The notes beneath the pieces were generated by a model. That model was given only the letters and a program-made list of their open reading frames with translations, searched no databases and had not been told where the DNA came from. Positions 26,134 to 35,054 of a DNA stretch of 64,000 nt are shown in pieces; positions within the stretch are counted from its first letter, which is position 1, and each line of letters begins with the position of its first letter. Source of the DNA: JANMJD01 sp963828405 (GTDB lineage Bacteria; Actinomycetota; Acidimicrobiia; Acidimicrobiales; Ilumatobacteraceae). A program made the position numbers and the translations under genes. Location: contig CAWHEG010000031.1 of assembly GCA_963828405.1 (NCBI GenBank), forward strand, positions 1,302,001 through 1,366,000, written 5' to 3'.

Positions 26134-26726
26134 AGGTCGCCGTCACCCTGGCCGACGGAACGGTGATCGCCGGGGTCTTCGAGCCGAACGCCGCGGAGAA
26201 GCAGGCATGTTGGGAGGTCTGCTTCGAGTTGGTCAACCGGGTGCCGATCATCCCGCTGCGCGACAACGAGGGGTTGCTGCGTGAGGCGCTGACCAGCCTG
26301 AGGGATGTGTTCGCCGCCGTGCGCGAGTCGGCCAAGAGCGGCGGCCCATCGGTCGCCCTGCACCGGCGGGGCCAGTTGTCGTTCGCCTTCCTCGCCTCGA
26401 TCCTGCTCAATCAGGCGCTGCGACCCGTCACCTCGTACTGGCATCCGGAGCTGCTCAAGTACGAGGCGGCCAAACCGGCCGATCAGAACGCCGTCGATCA
26501 CGAGCGGAGCTGGGACCGCTACGCCGAGCTCAGCGAGGACCTCGCCAGCCTCCGGTCGGTGCTCGTCGACTTCGCCAGGGCGTTCGCCGAGGCGTGCGGC
26601 GCCGAGGAGTTCCTTCGCCAGGTGCTCGACGAGGAGGGCCGCCTGTTCGAGCCGTCGAGCCGCCCGGCGCTCCGGCGCCGTGCCCTCAGCCCGGAACCCC
26701 GAAGCGCTGCTTCTCGTCGGACGTGA
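26130..26726 (+). CDS. Uncharacterised helical protein B, paralogue of 20723
   Basis: 198 residues from GTG 26130, overlapping the MBL stop. N-terminal KVAVTLADGTVIAGVF is a beta-rich lead, then the helical core shared with the 20723 protein (LRDNEGLLREAL, LRPVTSYWHPELL). The last 20 residues are Arg/Pro/Ala rich and the end overlaps the convergent TIR-WD40 gene by 41 bases. The family is not known to me. As the two copies bracket the enzyme genes they may be the specificity or immunity pair of the island. Confidence 0.78.
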   Translation: MKVAVTLADGTVIAGVFEPNAAEKQACWEVCFELVNRVPIIPLRDNEGLLREALTSLRDVFAAVRESAKSGGPSVALHRRGQLSFAFLASILLNQALRPVTSYWHPELLKYEAAKPADQNAVDHERSWDRYAELSEDLASLRSVLVDFARAFAEACGAEEFLRQVLDEEGRLFEPSSRPALRRRALSPEPRSAASRRT

Positions 26727-29700
26727 GGTCCTCCTCGTCGAGACGACCGCGGAGCTCGGCGGCGAGGTCCTTCGTCGTGCGACAGGCGAAGCACGGCCAG
26801 AGGCGGACGGTGCGGTCGACCCCGCCGCTGACGAGCGTGGCGCCGTCGGGTGAGAAGGCGACGGAGGTCGCCCAGTTCGTGTGTCCTTCGAGCACCTCGA
26901 TGACATCACCGGAGTCGACGTCCCACAGCCGCACGGTGCGATCGGCGCTGGCCGTGGCCAGCGTGCGGCCGTCGGGCGAGAAGGTCACACCCCACACCCG
27001 TTCGGCGTGCTCGGCGAGGGTGTTCGCGATGCGCCCCGAGCGGACGTCCCAGAGCCGGGCCGTGTTGTCGAGGTCGGCGCTGGCCAGCAACGTGCCGTCG
27101 GGGGAGAACTCGAGGTGGACGATGTCGCCGGCGTGACCGCTGAGCCGGCGAATCACCTGGCCGGTGGAGACGTCCCAGAGTCGGACGACCCCGTCCTCGC
27201 CGGCACTCGCCAACGTGCCGTCGGGTGCATAGGCGACACTCGACACGACCCCGTCACCGTCCTCGAGCCTGTCGGTCAGCTCACCGGATGCCACGTCCCA
27301 GAGCTTGACCACGTCCAGATCGGTCGTGGCCAGGGTCGAACCGTCCGGCGAGAACGCCAGGTCCTTGGGGAGGTCGTCGAAGTCGGTCAGCACGCGCAAC
27401 GGCTCGCCGGCCTGCTGTGCCGGATCCCACAGCCGCACCGTGCCATCGTTGCTCGAGGTCGCCACCATCGTCCCGTCGGGGGAGAAGGCGAGATGCTCCA
27501 CGATGTCCTCGTGGCCGACGAACAGGGCGACGACGTGCCCGGTCGCTGCGTCCCAGACGCGGCCGTCGTGGTCCCAGGATGCCGATGCGACGGTTGCGCC
27601 GTCGGGCGAGAAGACCACGTCCCAGACCTCGTCGCCGTGGCCCGTGAACGTCCGGCGCGTCAGCGGGTCGAGGATGTCCGGCCACACCCGCGCGGTGCTG
27701 TCGTTGCCGGAGGTGGCCAGGGCGGTTCCGTCGGGCGAGAACGCCACGTCGGCGACGATGTCGGTGTGCCCGGTGAGGATCCTCACGCTCTCACCGGAGA
27801 GCACGTTCCAGACACGCGCCGTCTGGTCGGTGCTCGCCGTCGCCAGCAGTGTGGCGTCGGGGGAGAAGGCAATCGCGTTCACGTAGTCGCTGTGTCCGGA
27901 CAGCGTTCGGATGCTGTCACCCGTCTCGGCTTCCCACAACCTCGCCGTGCGGTCGAAGCTCGCCGTCGCCAGCAGGTCGCCTTCCGGCGAGAACGCCACC
28001 GTCGTGACATGGTCGGTGTGCCCGCTGATGACGATGCCGGCCCTGCCGCGGTCCACGTCCCACAGTCGGACCGTCAGGTCGTCGCTCGCCGTGGCCAGGA
28101 GCGTGCCGTCCGGTGAGAAGGCGACATCGTTGACCGCCTCCTCGTGGCCCGTCAGTTCGTGCACCAGCTCACCGGTGGCGACCTCCCACAGGCGCACCGT
28201 CGTGTCGCTGCCCGCCGTGGCGAGCAGTTCGCCGTCGGGTGAGAAGGTGACGGCGAGCACGCCGTCGGTGTGACCTTCCAGCGTCTGGAGCGGATAGCGG
28301 GCGACGACGTCCCAGAGCACCGTCGTCCCGTCGGAGCTCGCCGACGCCAGCGTCGCCCCGTCGGGGGAGAAGGCCACGTCCTCGACGTCGCCGTGATCGC
28401 CCGTGAGGGTGGCCTTCGATGTGGCGGAAGCGACGTCCCACAGCCTGATCGTGTCGTCGCTGGCGGCCGTGGCGAGCAGCGCCCCGTCCGGAGAGAAGGC
28501 CACCGCCGTGACCACGTCCTCGTGCTCGTCGAGGACCTGGGGGACGGCGCTCAGCCCCTCGGCCGCTGCGGCCATCGCCCCCCGCGAGGACGAGGTCTCG
28601 GCGATCGAGTTGGCCTCGAGCGCCAGACGGGCCGCCAGTTCCGGGTCTTCGGCGGCCTGGTCGATGGCGACGAGGCCGAGCCGCGCCGACGTCTGGGCGG
28701 CCGCCCGCCGGTCGGCGAGACGGGCCGCGCCGAGGGCGACGAGCGCCATCACGGCGATCGCCCCGACGACGCCCATGGCGATCAGACGGCGGCGCAGATG
28801 AACGCGTCGGGACTTGCGGACGAGCCGGCGCACGTCGGCGAGGGCGTCGGCGTCGGCGGGCTGGCCGCTGAGCCAGCGCATCGCGTCGCGCGTCGCATCG
28901 GGACGCAGGACCTCGGCGTGGCCGTCCTTCCAGTCGGCTGCCTGGCGCTCGAGCCGGTCCTGCAGTTCGAGCTCCCCTCGCCGGGCGACGATCAGTCCCG
29001 CGAGCCGGGGCCAGGAGCGCAGCAGCTGGTCGTGGATGAGACGCACGTTGCCGTCGGTGTCGCTGACGAGCCGCTGGTCGAGCAGGGCGGTGAGGGCCTG
29101 GTTCTCGCCGGGGTCCAGCCCATCGTCGCGCATCGACCGCGTCGTCGGCTGGCGGACGTCGGTGTCGATGGCCACCATCCGGATCAGCAGGTCGTCGAGC
29201 GATTTCTGGGCGGCGGGGCCGATGGTCCGTTCGGCCTCCGCCGTGCGCCGGGTGATCGAACCGGCGAGACCGCCGATGCTGTCGTAATCGTCGGCCGTGA
29301 TCTCCCGGCGGTCGGCCTTCGTGACCAGGTCGTAGAGCTCGCGCAGGGTGAAGGCGACGATCGGCAGTGCCGACACCGCATTCGACGACGACCCCTCCAT
29401 CGCATCGTCGATCAACCGGGTGACGACGCCGGCCTCGAACTCCAGGTCGGCACGCTGCGCCGGGCGCTCGATGATCTCGGGGAGCTGCTCGCGTGACAGC
29501 GGGGCGATCAGCTGCACGTTGCTCATCGCCGGGCCGAGCAAAGCCAAGGTGTGCAGCTGGTCGAGGCGATCGGAGCGGACGGTGACGACGACGGTCACCG
29601 GCGAGCCGGGCCCGAGGGCCTCGGCGATCAGCGTGAGGAACGCCCGGCGGTCCTCGTCGCTGCGCATCGTGACCAGTTGCTCGGCCTGGTCGATGGTCAC

Positions 29701-30525
29701 CAGCACCCTGGTCGCCGGTGGATCGGCCCGTTCGACCAGCCAGGTCGCCAACCCGCTGAGCCCGTCGGCGGCGAGCCGGGTCCGGCACGCGGCCTCGTCG
29801 AGCGCGTCGCCCGCCGCCCGGGTGAGCCGGCTGATCAGCCGGTCGGTGGGGGCTTCGGTGGGCTCGAAGGCTTCGAGCACGACCCAATGCGAGCCCGCCA
29901 CCAGCAGCCGGCCGTGCAATCCCGCCTTGACCAGCGACGACTTGCCCGAGCCCGAGGGGCCCGACACGACGACGATCCGCCCGGCCCGATCGGGGAGCTC
30001 GGGATCGACCTGGCCGAGCAGGTCGGCGAGTTCGGCGTCGCGACCGAAGAACACCCCGGCGTCCGCCGACTCGAACGACGCCAGGCCGGGATAGGGAGGC
30101 CGTGTCCGGTCCCAGCGCGCCGTGACGTCGCCCAGCCCCCGCTCCCCCAACTCCTTGACCAGCGCCTCGATCGACACCTCGAACGGGCCGTTGCGGCGTA
30201 CCCGTTGCACCGACTCGATCACCGGGTGGGAGACCGCGTTCTCCTCCAGATCGATCGGGAAGACCTGCTTGTCCAACGCCGTGGCGAGCACCAGTTCGGA
30301 GTGGCACCACTGCGACTTCTGCGAGTTCTCGCTGTTGACGAACACCACGGCGTCGCACAGCCGGAGCTCGTGGCGGATCGATTCGCGCCAGTCGTCGCCC
30401 GGGGCGATCCCGTCGTCGCGATCGGAGTCGACGAACACCCGGTGGCCGACGGCGACCAGCCCGGCGCGGACCTCCAGCGCCAGCTGCTTGTCGCGCGTCG
30501 AGTGGCTGAGGAAGAAGTCGCTCAC
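26686..30525 (-). CDS. TIR - STAND NTPase - TM - 14x WD40 protein
   Basis: 1279 residues. TIR domain about 1-120 (DFFLSHSTRDKQLALEVR, then SQWCHSEL with Glu77 at the catalytic position of NAD-cleaving TIRs). The novel-STAND entry motif PYPGLASFESADAGVFFGRD (144-163) is followed by Walker A GPSGSGKSS (189-197) and Walker B LVTIDQAEQL. A single TM helix at about 581-603 puts the rest across or at the membrane. From about 670 to the end, 14 repeats of the form VAFSPDGxxLATAS.D.TVRLWDV give two seven-bladed propellers. Expected logic: the propellers sense a ligand, STAND oligomerises, TIR depletes NAD (inference from the family). It lies 10 bases after the M15-like gene and converges on protein B. 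Confidence 0.93.
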   Translation of the reverse strand: MSDFFLSHSTRDKQLALEVRAGLVAVGHRVFVDSDRDDGIAPGDDWRESIRHELRLCDAVVFVNSENSQKSQWCHSELVLATALDKQVFPIDLEENAVSHPVIESVQRVRRNGPFEVSIEALVKELGERGLGDVTARWDRTRPPYPGLASFESADAGVFFGRDAELADLLGQVDPELPDRAGRIVVVSGPSGSGKSSLVKAGLHGRLLVAGSHWVVLEAFEPTEAPTDRLISRLTRAAGDALDEAACRTRLAADGLSGLATWLVERADPPATRVLVTIDQAEQLVTMRSDEDRRAFLTLIAEALGPGSPVTVVVTVRSDRLDQLHTLALLGPAMSNVQLIAPLSREQLPEIIERPAQRADLEFEAGVVTRLIDDAMEGSSSNAVSALPIVAFTLRELYDLVTKADRREITADDYDSIGGLAGSITRRTAEAERTIGPAAQKSLDDLLIRMVAIDTDVRQPTTRSMRDDGLDPGENQALTALLDQRLVSDTDGNVRLIHDQLLRSWPRLAGLIVARRGELELQDRLERQAADWKDGHAEVLRPDATRDAMRWLSGQPADADALADVRRLVRKSRRVHLRRRLIAMGVVGAIAVMALVALGAARLADRRAAAQTSARLGLVAIDQAAEDPELAARLALEANSIAETSSSRGAMAAAAEGLSAVPQVLDEHEDVVTAVAFSPDGALLATAASDDTIRLWDVASATSKATLTGDHGDVEDVAFSPDGATLASASSDGTTVLWDVVARYPLQTLEGHTDGVLAVTFSPDGELLATAGSDTTVRLWEVATGELVHELTGHEEAVNDVAFSPDGTLLATASDDLTVRLWDVDRGRAGIVISGHTDHVTTVAFSPEGDLLATASFDRTARLWEAETGDSIRTLSGHSDYVNAIAFSPDATLLATASTDQTARVWNVLSGESVRILTGHTDIVADVAFSPDGTALATSGNDSTARVWPDILDPLTRRTFTGHGDEVWDVVFSPDGATVASASWDHDGRVWDAATGHVVALFVGHEDIVEHLAFSPDGTMVATSSNDGTVRLWDPAQQAGEPLRVLTDFDDLPKDLAFSPDGSTLATTDLDVVKLWDVASGELTDRLEDGDGVVSSVAYAPDGTLASAGEDGVVRLWDVSTGQVIRRLSGHAGDIVHLEFSPDGTLLASADLDNTARLWDVRSGRIANTLAEHAERVWGVTFSPDGRTLATASADRTVRLWDVDSGDVIEVLEGHTNWATSVAFSPDGATLVSGGVDRTVRLWPCFACRTTKDLAAELRGRLDEEDLTSDEKQRFGVPG

Positions 30526-30535
30526 CGGCGGCGTC

Positions 30536-31450
30536 TCACTTGACGCTGGCCTCGGCCGCCTTCGCCGTGTTCGGCCCCCACTCGCCGTCGATCTTCTTCG
30601 TGTACAGCGCCTTGGCGGCCAGCGCGGTCTGCGCCTCCTTCACCGCCGTCTCCGTCAGTGGGCCGAAGGTGCCGTCGGAGCGGGTGAAGTCGGCGTAGTG
30701 CATGAAGCGCAGGAAGTCCTGCACGCGGGCGACGTCGGCACCGCGGTCGCCGAGCTTCAACGGGCCCCGGGGAAGCCAGCCCGCCGACGCGCCGGCGATC
30801 GTGGTCGTCGTCGTCGTCGTGGTCCCCTGCAGCGAGGAGGAGGCGACCTTGGCGGAGCCCGAACCGCCGGTCGGCGGCGCAGAGACACCCTTGAGCAACT
30901 GCTCGATCGGGGTCGCCAGGTTGGCGTGTGCCCACGTCCGTTCGATGTGCAGCCAGCGGGCCCACGACGCGCCGAAGCCGGTCGCCGGGTTCGGGGTCGC
31001 CGCCTTCCATCCGGCGTGGTTCTTCCAGTAGCGGGCGTTGACGTAGTCGTGCACGGCCTGGACGCCCAGCGCCAGATGGTTGGCGATGCAGAACTCGATG
31101 ACCGCGTCCGCCGCCGCCCGGCCCGGACCGGGGTTCTCCCAGCGCCAGTCCCAGGCCATGCCCCAGTTGTGCAGGCTCGGTGACGAACCGCCACGTATCG
31201 GCCGCGACGGGATCGTCAGGATGCCCTCGTTGTGGCCGCCCCAACGCCCGATCACATGGTCGCGCAGCATCTTCATCCCGACCGGTGTCGCCGTCGGATA
31301 GGCGATGCCGCGTTGCTGCATGGATTTCGGCGAGTCGTGGTCGACGGTGGTGACGCCGAGCGGCTCGGTGACATCGAACTCGTCGTCGAACGGCACACCG
31401 CCGGGATCATCGAACGGTACGGCTTCGGAAGGGTCTGCGTTCTGCGTCAT
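30536..31450 (-). CDS. M15-like peptidase domain with peptidoglycan-binding domain
   Basis: 304 residues with no obvious signal peptide. The segment SPSLHNWGMAWDWRW matches the SxHxxGxAxD zinc motif of M15 D,D-carboxypeptidase/VanY-like enzymes, and ARWLHIERTW supplies a second His. A Gly/Ser/Thr-rich linker with eight consecutive Thr codons separates this from a C-terminal peptidoglycan-binding domain 1 (LKLGDRGADVARVQDFL, DGTFGPLTETAVKEAQ). First gene of a two-gene unit with the TIR-WD40 gene. Possible roles are cell-wall cleavage as effector or wall sensing. GAGGAG is 10 bases before the ATG. Confidence 0.8.
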   Translation of the reverse strand: MTQNADPSEAVPFDDPGGVPFDDEFDVTEPLGVTTVDHDSPKSMQQRGIAYPTATPVGMKMLRDHVIGRWGGHNEGILTIPSRPIRGGSSPSLHNWGMAWDWRWENPGPGRAAADAVIEFCIANHLALGVQAVHDYVNARYWKNHAGWKAATPNPATGFGASWARWLHIERTWAHANLATPIEQLLKGVSAPPTGGSGSAKVASSSLQGTTTTTTTTIAGASAGWLPRGPLKLGDRGADVARVQDFLRFMHYADFTRSDGTFGPLTETAVKEAQTALAAKALYTKKIDGEWGPNTAKAAEASVK

Positions 31451-31566
31451 CGCGATGCGCTCCTCGTCACGTCGACTGGTGTTCGCTCATCATTCCATCT
31501 GCAAGCACCATGGTCGTACGAGGCCGTCGGAATCTCACGCTCGGGCCGTGCCGGTCGGCAGCGCGG

Positions 31567-32853
31567 TCAACCCACCGGAACGGGTAGGTCGCCGGCCCGC
31601 CCGGCCGACGGGACCGCCTGGCGCAGGGCAACGAGGATCACCCCGGTCGTGAGCGCCAGGCTGCCGCCGAGGATCGACATCGCCGGGTAGCCCGTGGCGC
31701 TCAGTCCGAGACCGGCGAGCACGGCGGCGGCTGCCGAGGCGAAGAACGTCGAGGAGTCGGCGATCCCCTGGATGCGAGGTCGTTCGGCCGGCGAGACGGC
31801 GTCGGTGACCAGTGTGCTGCCGGCGACGAAGTTGGCGTTCCAGCCGACGCCGAGCACGAGCAGTGCGGTGATCATCGCCCGGTGGTTCTCGGGCCGCGCC
31901 GTCGCCGCCAGCAGCGCGGCGAAGGCCATCATCGCGTGGCCACCGACGATCACCGGCAGACGCCCGACACGGTCGACGAGCCAGCCGCTGATCGGGGCGG
32001 GACCGTACATGCCGAGCACATGGCCCGAGATCACCGTCCCCACCCCGCCGAGGGTGTAACCGTGACCCTTGAGGTGCACCGAGGTGATCGACATGATCCC
32101 GACCATCACGACCTGGCCGATGACGAGCGAGCCGATCGACAGGCGGACGGCGGGGCGGGCCAGGCAGGCGCGGATGTCGATCACCGCGGCCGGGGCATCG
32201 GCGCGCACGGGTCGCAACAGCCGTGAGATCTCGGTCGGGTCGGGGCGCAGCACGATCAGCGAGACCGCCCCGGCGATGATGAACACCAGCCCGCCCATCA
32301 GGTAGGGACCGCCGTATTCGGGGAATCCCCAGTGCTCGAACAGGTCGCCGGCCGGCCCGGAGAGCTTCGGTCCGAACACGACGCCGACGGTCGTCGACCA
32401 GACGACGATGCCGACGGCAAAGGCCCGGCGGGCATCGGGCACGGCATCGGCGGCGGCGAACCGCGCCTGCTGGTTGGCCGTGTTTGCCACGCCGAACAGC
32501 AGCAGTCCGACGAGGGCCAGGGTCAGAGAGTGCTCCCGGGCCCCGTAGGCGATCAGTACGCCGCCGCCCAGACCGATGGCGTACCCGATGACCAGCGCGG
32601 CACGCCGGCCCGAGCGGGCGATCACCTTGGAGAGTTGCCAGGCACCGAGTGCCGTGCCGACCTGCATCGAGGCGTTGCCGATCCCGATCCAGGTGCGCGA
32701 ACCGAGCAGGTCCTCGATCAGCAGTGCCGTCACCGTCAGGCCGATCAACTGGCCGAGACCGCCGAGCATCGCCGAGGCCATCAACCCCCCGAGGATCCGC
32801 CTCGACGCCGGATGACCCGCCGGTATCACGGCGGTTCTACTCGGGGCCTGCAC
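31567..32853 (-). CDS. MFS transporter
   Basis: 428 residues with about 12 hydrophobic helices, the first at MASAMLGGLGQLIGLTVTAL. Loop signatures RSGRRAALVIGYAIG (helix 2-3) and VDRVGRLPVIVGG (helix 8-9) are the repeated MFS motif A. QQARFAAADAVPDARRAFA between helices 4 and 5 is typical of drug- or metabolite-exporter-like MFS proteins. No substrate is suggested by the neighbours. It is divergent from the YcaQ-type gene. Confidence 0.9.
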   Translation of the reverse strand: MQAPSRTAVIPAGHPASRRILGGLMASAMLGGLGQLIGLTVTALLIEDLLGSRTWIGIGNASMQVGTALGAWQLSKVIARSGRRAALVIGYAIGLGGGVLIAYGAREHSLTLALVGLLLFGVANTANQQARFAAADAVPDARRAFAVGIVVWSTTVGVVFGPKLSGPAGDLFEHWGFPEYGGPYLMGGLVFIIAGAVSLIVLRPDPTEISRLLRPVRADAPAAVIDIRACLARPAVRLSIGSLVIGQVVMVGIMSITSVHLKGHGYTLGGVGTVISGHVLGMYGPAPISGWLVDRVGRLPVIVGGHAMMAFAALLAATARPENHRAMITALLVLGVGWNANFVAGSTLVTDAVSPAERPRIQGIADSSTFFASAAAAVLAGLGLSATGYPAMSILGGSLALTTGVILVALRQAVPSAGRAGDLPVPVG

Positions 32854-32910
32854 GCGGCGACCCTATATCGTGGCCGGGTCGTGGGAACCCGTCGAACCGC
32901 CGTCGAGAAG

Positions 32911-34116
32911 ATGACCGCCACCCTGGCCCGACGGGTGGCGCTGGCGGCCCAGGGGTTCGCCGACTCCCGCCCGGCGGGCAAGGTCGACCGCCGCCATCTG
33001 CGCCGCGTGCTCGACCGCGTCGGGCTGATCCAGATCGACTCGGTCAACGTGATGGTGCGCAGCCAGGAGATGCCACTGTTCGCCCGACTCGGCCCGCACC
33101 CCCGCCACCTGCTGCCCAGCGCGACCGAGGCCGGGGAGTTGTTCGAGTACTGGGGGCACGAGGCCAGCCACATCCCCACCGAGCACCACTACCTCTATCG
33201 CTGGAAGATGGCCCGGGGCGAGCAGCTGGCCTGGAAGCACGTCGCCGGTGTCCACAAGCGGAGGCCCGGGCTGATCGACGAGATCGAGTCACGCGTGCGC
33301 AGCGACGGGCCCGTGGTCGCCGGCGACGTGTCGCAGCGCGATGGTCCCAAGGGCACGTGGTGGGACTGGGACGACGGCAAGGTGGCTCTCGAGCACCTCT
33401 TCTGGTGTGGGCGGCTGACGGCCCGGCGGCGGTCGTCGGACTTCGCCCGGATCTACGACCTGCCCGAGCGGATGATCCCCGCCGCCCACCTCGCCCGGGC
33501 GACCCCGCCGGAGCCGGAGGCCCGCAAGGGTCTGCTGCTCCAGGCCTCGCGGGCAATGGGAGTGGCGACGGCCAAGGACCTGGCCAACTACCACCGCCAG
33601 AAGGTGACGGCCGTACGCGCCCTCATCGACGAGCTCGTCGAGGCGGGCTCGCTCGTCCCCGTCGCCGTCGAAGGATGGAACGACCCTGCCTACCTCGATC
33701 CTCAGGCCCGCACACCGCGGCGGATCACGGCGGCCGGCTTCCTGTCGCCGTTCGATTCGGTGTGCTGGGAACGCGACCGTCTCGAGCGGGTGTTCGGGTT
33801 CCGCTACCGCATCGAGCTGTACACGCCGGCGCCCAAGCGCGAGTTCGGCTACTACGTGCTGCCGTTCCTGATGGGTGACCGGTTCGTCGGGCGGGCCGAC
33901 CTGAAGGCCGACCGCAAGCGGGGCGCCCTCGTCGTCCCCGGCGCGTACGGCGAACCCGATCTCGACACGGCCGTCCGGGCGGCGGCCGCCGGGGCGATGG
34001 CCGCCGAGCTCACCGCCATGGCGGCGTGGCTCGGCCTCGACCGCGTCGAGATCGCCGGACGGGGCGACCTCGCCGGCCCGGTGCAGGCCGCGCTGGCCGG
34101 CGACCCGGGGATCTGA
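32911..34116 (+). CDS. YcaQ/AlkZ-type winged-helix DNA glycosylase
   Basis: 401 residues from ATG 32911; an in-frame GTG at 32881 would add ten residues. The N-terminal block LARRVALAAQGFADSRP and GLIQIDSVNVMVRSQEMPLF contains the QxD active-site motif (Gln-Ile-Asp) of YcaQ/AlkZ glycosylases, which unhook interstrand crosslinks and excise bulky alkylated bases. Typical further blocks are EYWGHEASHIP, PFDSVCWERDRLERVFGFRY and the YVLPFLMGDRFVGRADLK end domain. Length agrees with the family (about 400). Confidence 0.92.
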   Translation: MTATLARRVALAAQGFADSRPAGKVDRRHLRRVLDRVGLIQIDSVNVMVRSQEMPLFARLGPHPRHLLPSATEAGELFEYWGHEASHIPTEHHYLYRWKMARGEQLAWKHVAGVHKRRPGLIDEIESRVRSDGPVVAGDVSQRDGPKGTWWDWDDGKVALEHLFWCGRLTARRRSSDFARIYDLPERMIPAAHLARATPPEPEARKGLLLQASRAMGVATAKDLANYHRQKVTAVRALIDELVEAGSLVPVAVEGWNDPAYLDPQARTPRRITAAGFLSPFDSVCWERDRLERVFGFRYRIELYTPAPKREFGYYVLPFLMGDRFVGRADLKADRKRGALVVPGAYGEPDLDTAVRAAAAGAMAAELTAMAAWLGLDRVEIAGRGDLAGPVQAALAGDPGI

Positions 34117-34212
34117 CCCCTCGGGTTCGACCGCCGCCGACGCGGCGTCCGCGTCCGTGCCGCGCCCCGGGGCGCCTGGGCCCGTACGCCGGGGCCGCCT
34201 GCGTGTGCCCGA

Positions 34213-34218
34213 TAGCGT
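34213..34218 (+). promoter_or_regulatory. -10 box of a probable leaderless promoter (GATase-type gene)
   Basis: TAGCGT ends 7 bases before the GTG at 34226 and no ribosome-binding site is present, so the mRNA probably starts at the GTG. Confidence 0.5.
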
Positions 34219-34225
34219 TGGTTGT

Positions 34226-34951
34226 GTGAAGCCGCTGATCGCCGTGTCCGGTCGCATCGGGTCGCCCGGGCGTGTGTCGCGCAGCCCGGTGGCCTTCGCC
34301 GCCCGTCCGTATCTCGATGCGGTGATGCGCGCCGGCGGCGAGCCCGTCGTGCTGGCCCCGCGGGACCACGACCATCACTCGGCGCTCGGGTTGCTCCGGC
34401 GTTTCGACGGGCTGGTGCTGATGGGCGGATCCGACGTGGACCCGGCGCTCTACGGCCAGGATCCCCACGAGACGACATACGGGGTGAACCGGGAGAACGA
34501 CGAGATCGAGATGGCGTTGTCGCGGGCGGCCGTCGAGCTCGAGCTCCCGACCCTGGCCATCTGCCGGGGCATGCAGGTGGCCACGGTGGCCTTCGGTGGC
34601 ACGCTCCACCAGCACCTCGGCGACCTCTCGGATCTGATGGAGCACAGCCCGAGCGGTTTCCCGGCCCCGCCGGACGGCATCGGGCACGAGATCATCGTCG
34701 AGCCGGGTTGCCGATTGGCCAAGGCGCTCGGCGTCGATCGCTTCGAGGGCGCGTCGTACCACCACCAGGCCGTCGACCGGATGGGCGAGGGGTTCCATGT
34801 CGTGGGCGAGTCGGCCGACGGCGTGATCGAGGCGATGGAGCACGAGGTCGGCTGGTTCATCGGCGTGCAATGGCACCCGGAGGACACGGCGGCCGAGGAT
34901 CCGGTGCAGCAGCGGCTGTACAACACGTTCGTCGAGCAAGCGGCGTCGTAG
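34226..34951 (+). CDS. Class I GATase-type hydrolase (gamma-glutamyl-GABA hydrolase, PuuD-like)
   Basis: 241 residues from GTG 34226. The substrate loop LVLMGGSDVDPALYG, nucleophile-elbow AICRGMQVATVAFGG carrying the catalytic Cys, and GVQWHPED with the catalytic His and Glu define the peptidase C26/PuuD group. It hydrolyses gamma-glutamyl bonds, for example gamma-Glu-GABA in putrescine breakdown; no other Puu genes are adjacent, so the substrate is not certain. Confidence 0.92.
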   Translation: MKPLIAVSGRIGSPGRVSRSPVAFAARPYLDAVMRAGGEPVVLAPRDHDHHSALGLLRRFDGLVLMGGSDVDPALYGQDPHETTYGVNRENDEIEMALSRAAVELELPTLAICRGMQVATVAFGGTLHQHLGDLSDLMEHSPSGFPAPPDGIGHEIIVEPGCRLAKALGVDRFEGASYHHQAVDRMGEGFHVVGESADGVIEAMEHEVGWFIGVQWHPEDTAAEDPVQQRLYNTFVEQAAS

Positions 34952-35043
34952 CCGGACTCCCAGCCGGTCGATCCCCAGGACCGGCCGAGCCTGCGGCCGC
35001 ACCGGCCGAACCGGGGGTCGAGCCGCCGGTGGACCGGGCCGGG

Positions 35044-35049
35044 TACGCT
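35044..35049 (+). promoter_or_regulatory. -10 box of a probable leaderless promoter (AI-2E permease gene)
   Basis: TACGCT lies 5 and 8 bases before the tandem ATGs at 35055 and 35058. The second gives the better spacing for a leaderless mRNA. Confidence 0.45.
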
Positions 35050-35054
35050 CGCCG

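Noticed and set aside
26686..28550. Long DNA repeats (about 120-130 base period)
   Set aside because: These are explained by the WD40 protein repeats of the TIR gene rather than by non-coding repeat elements.
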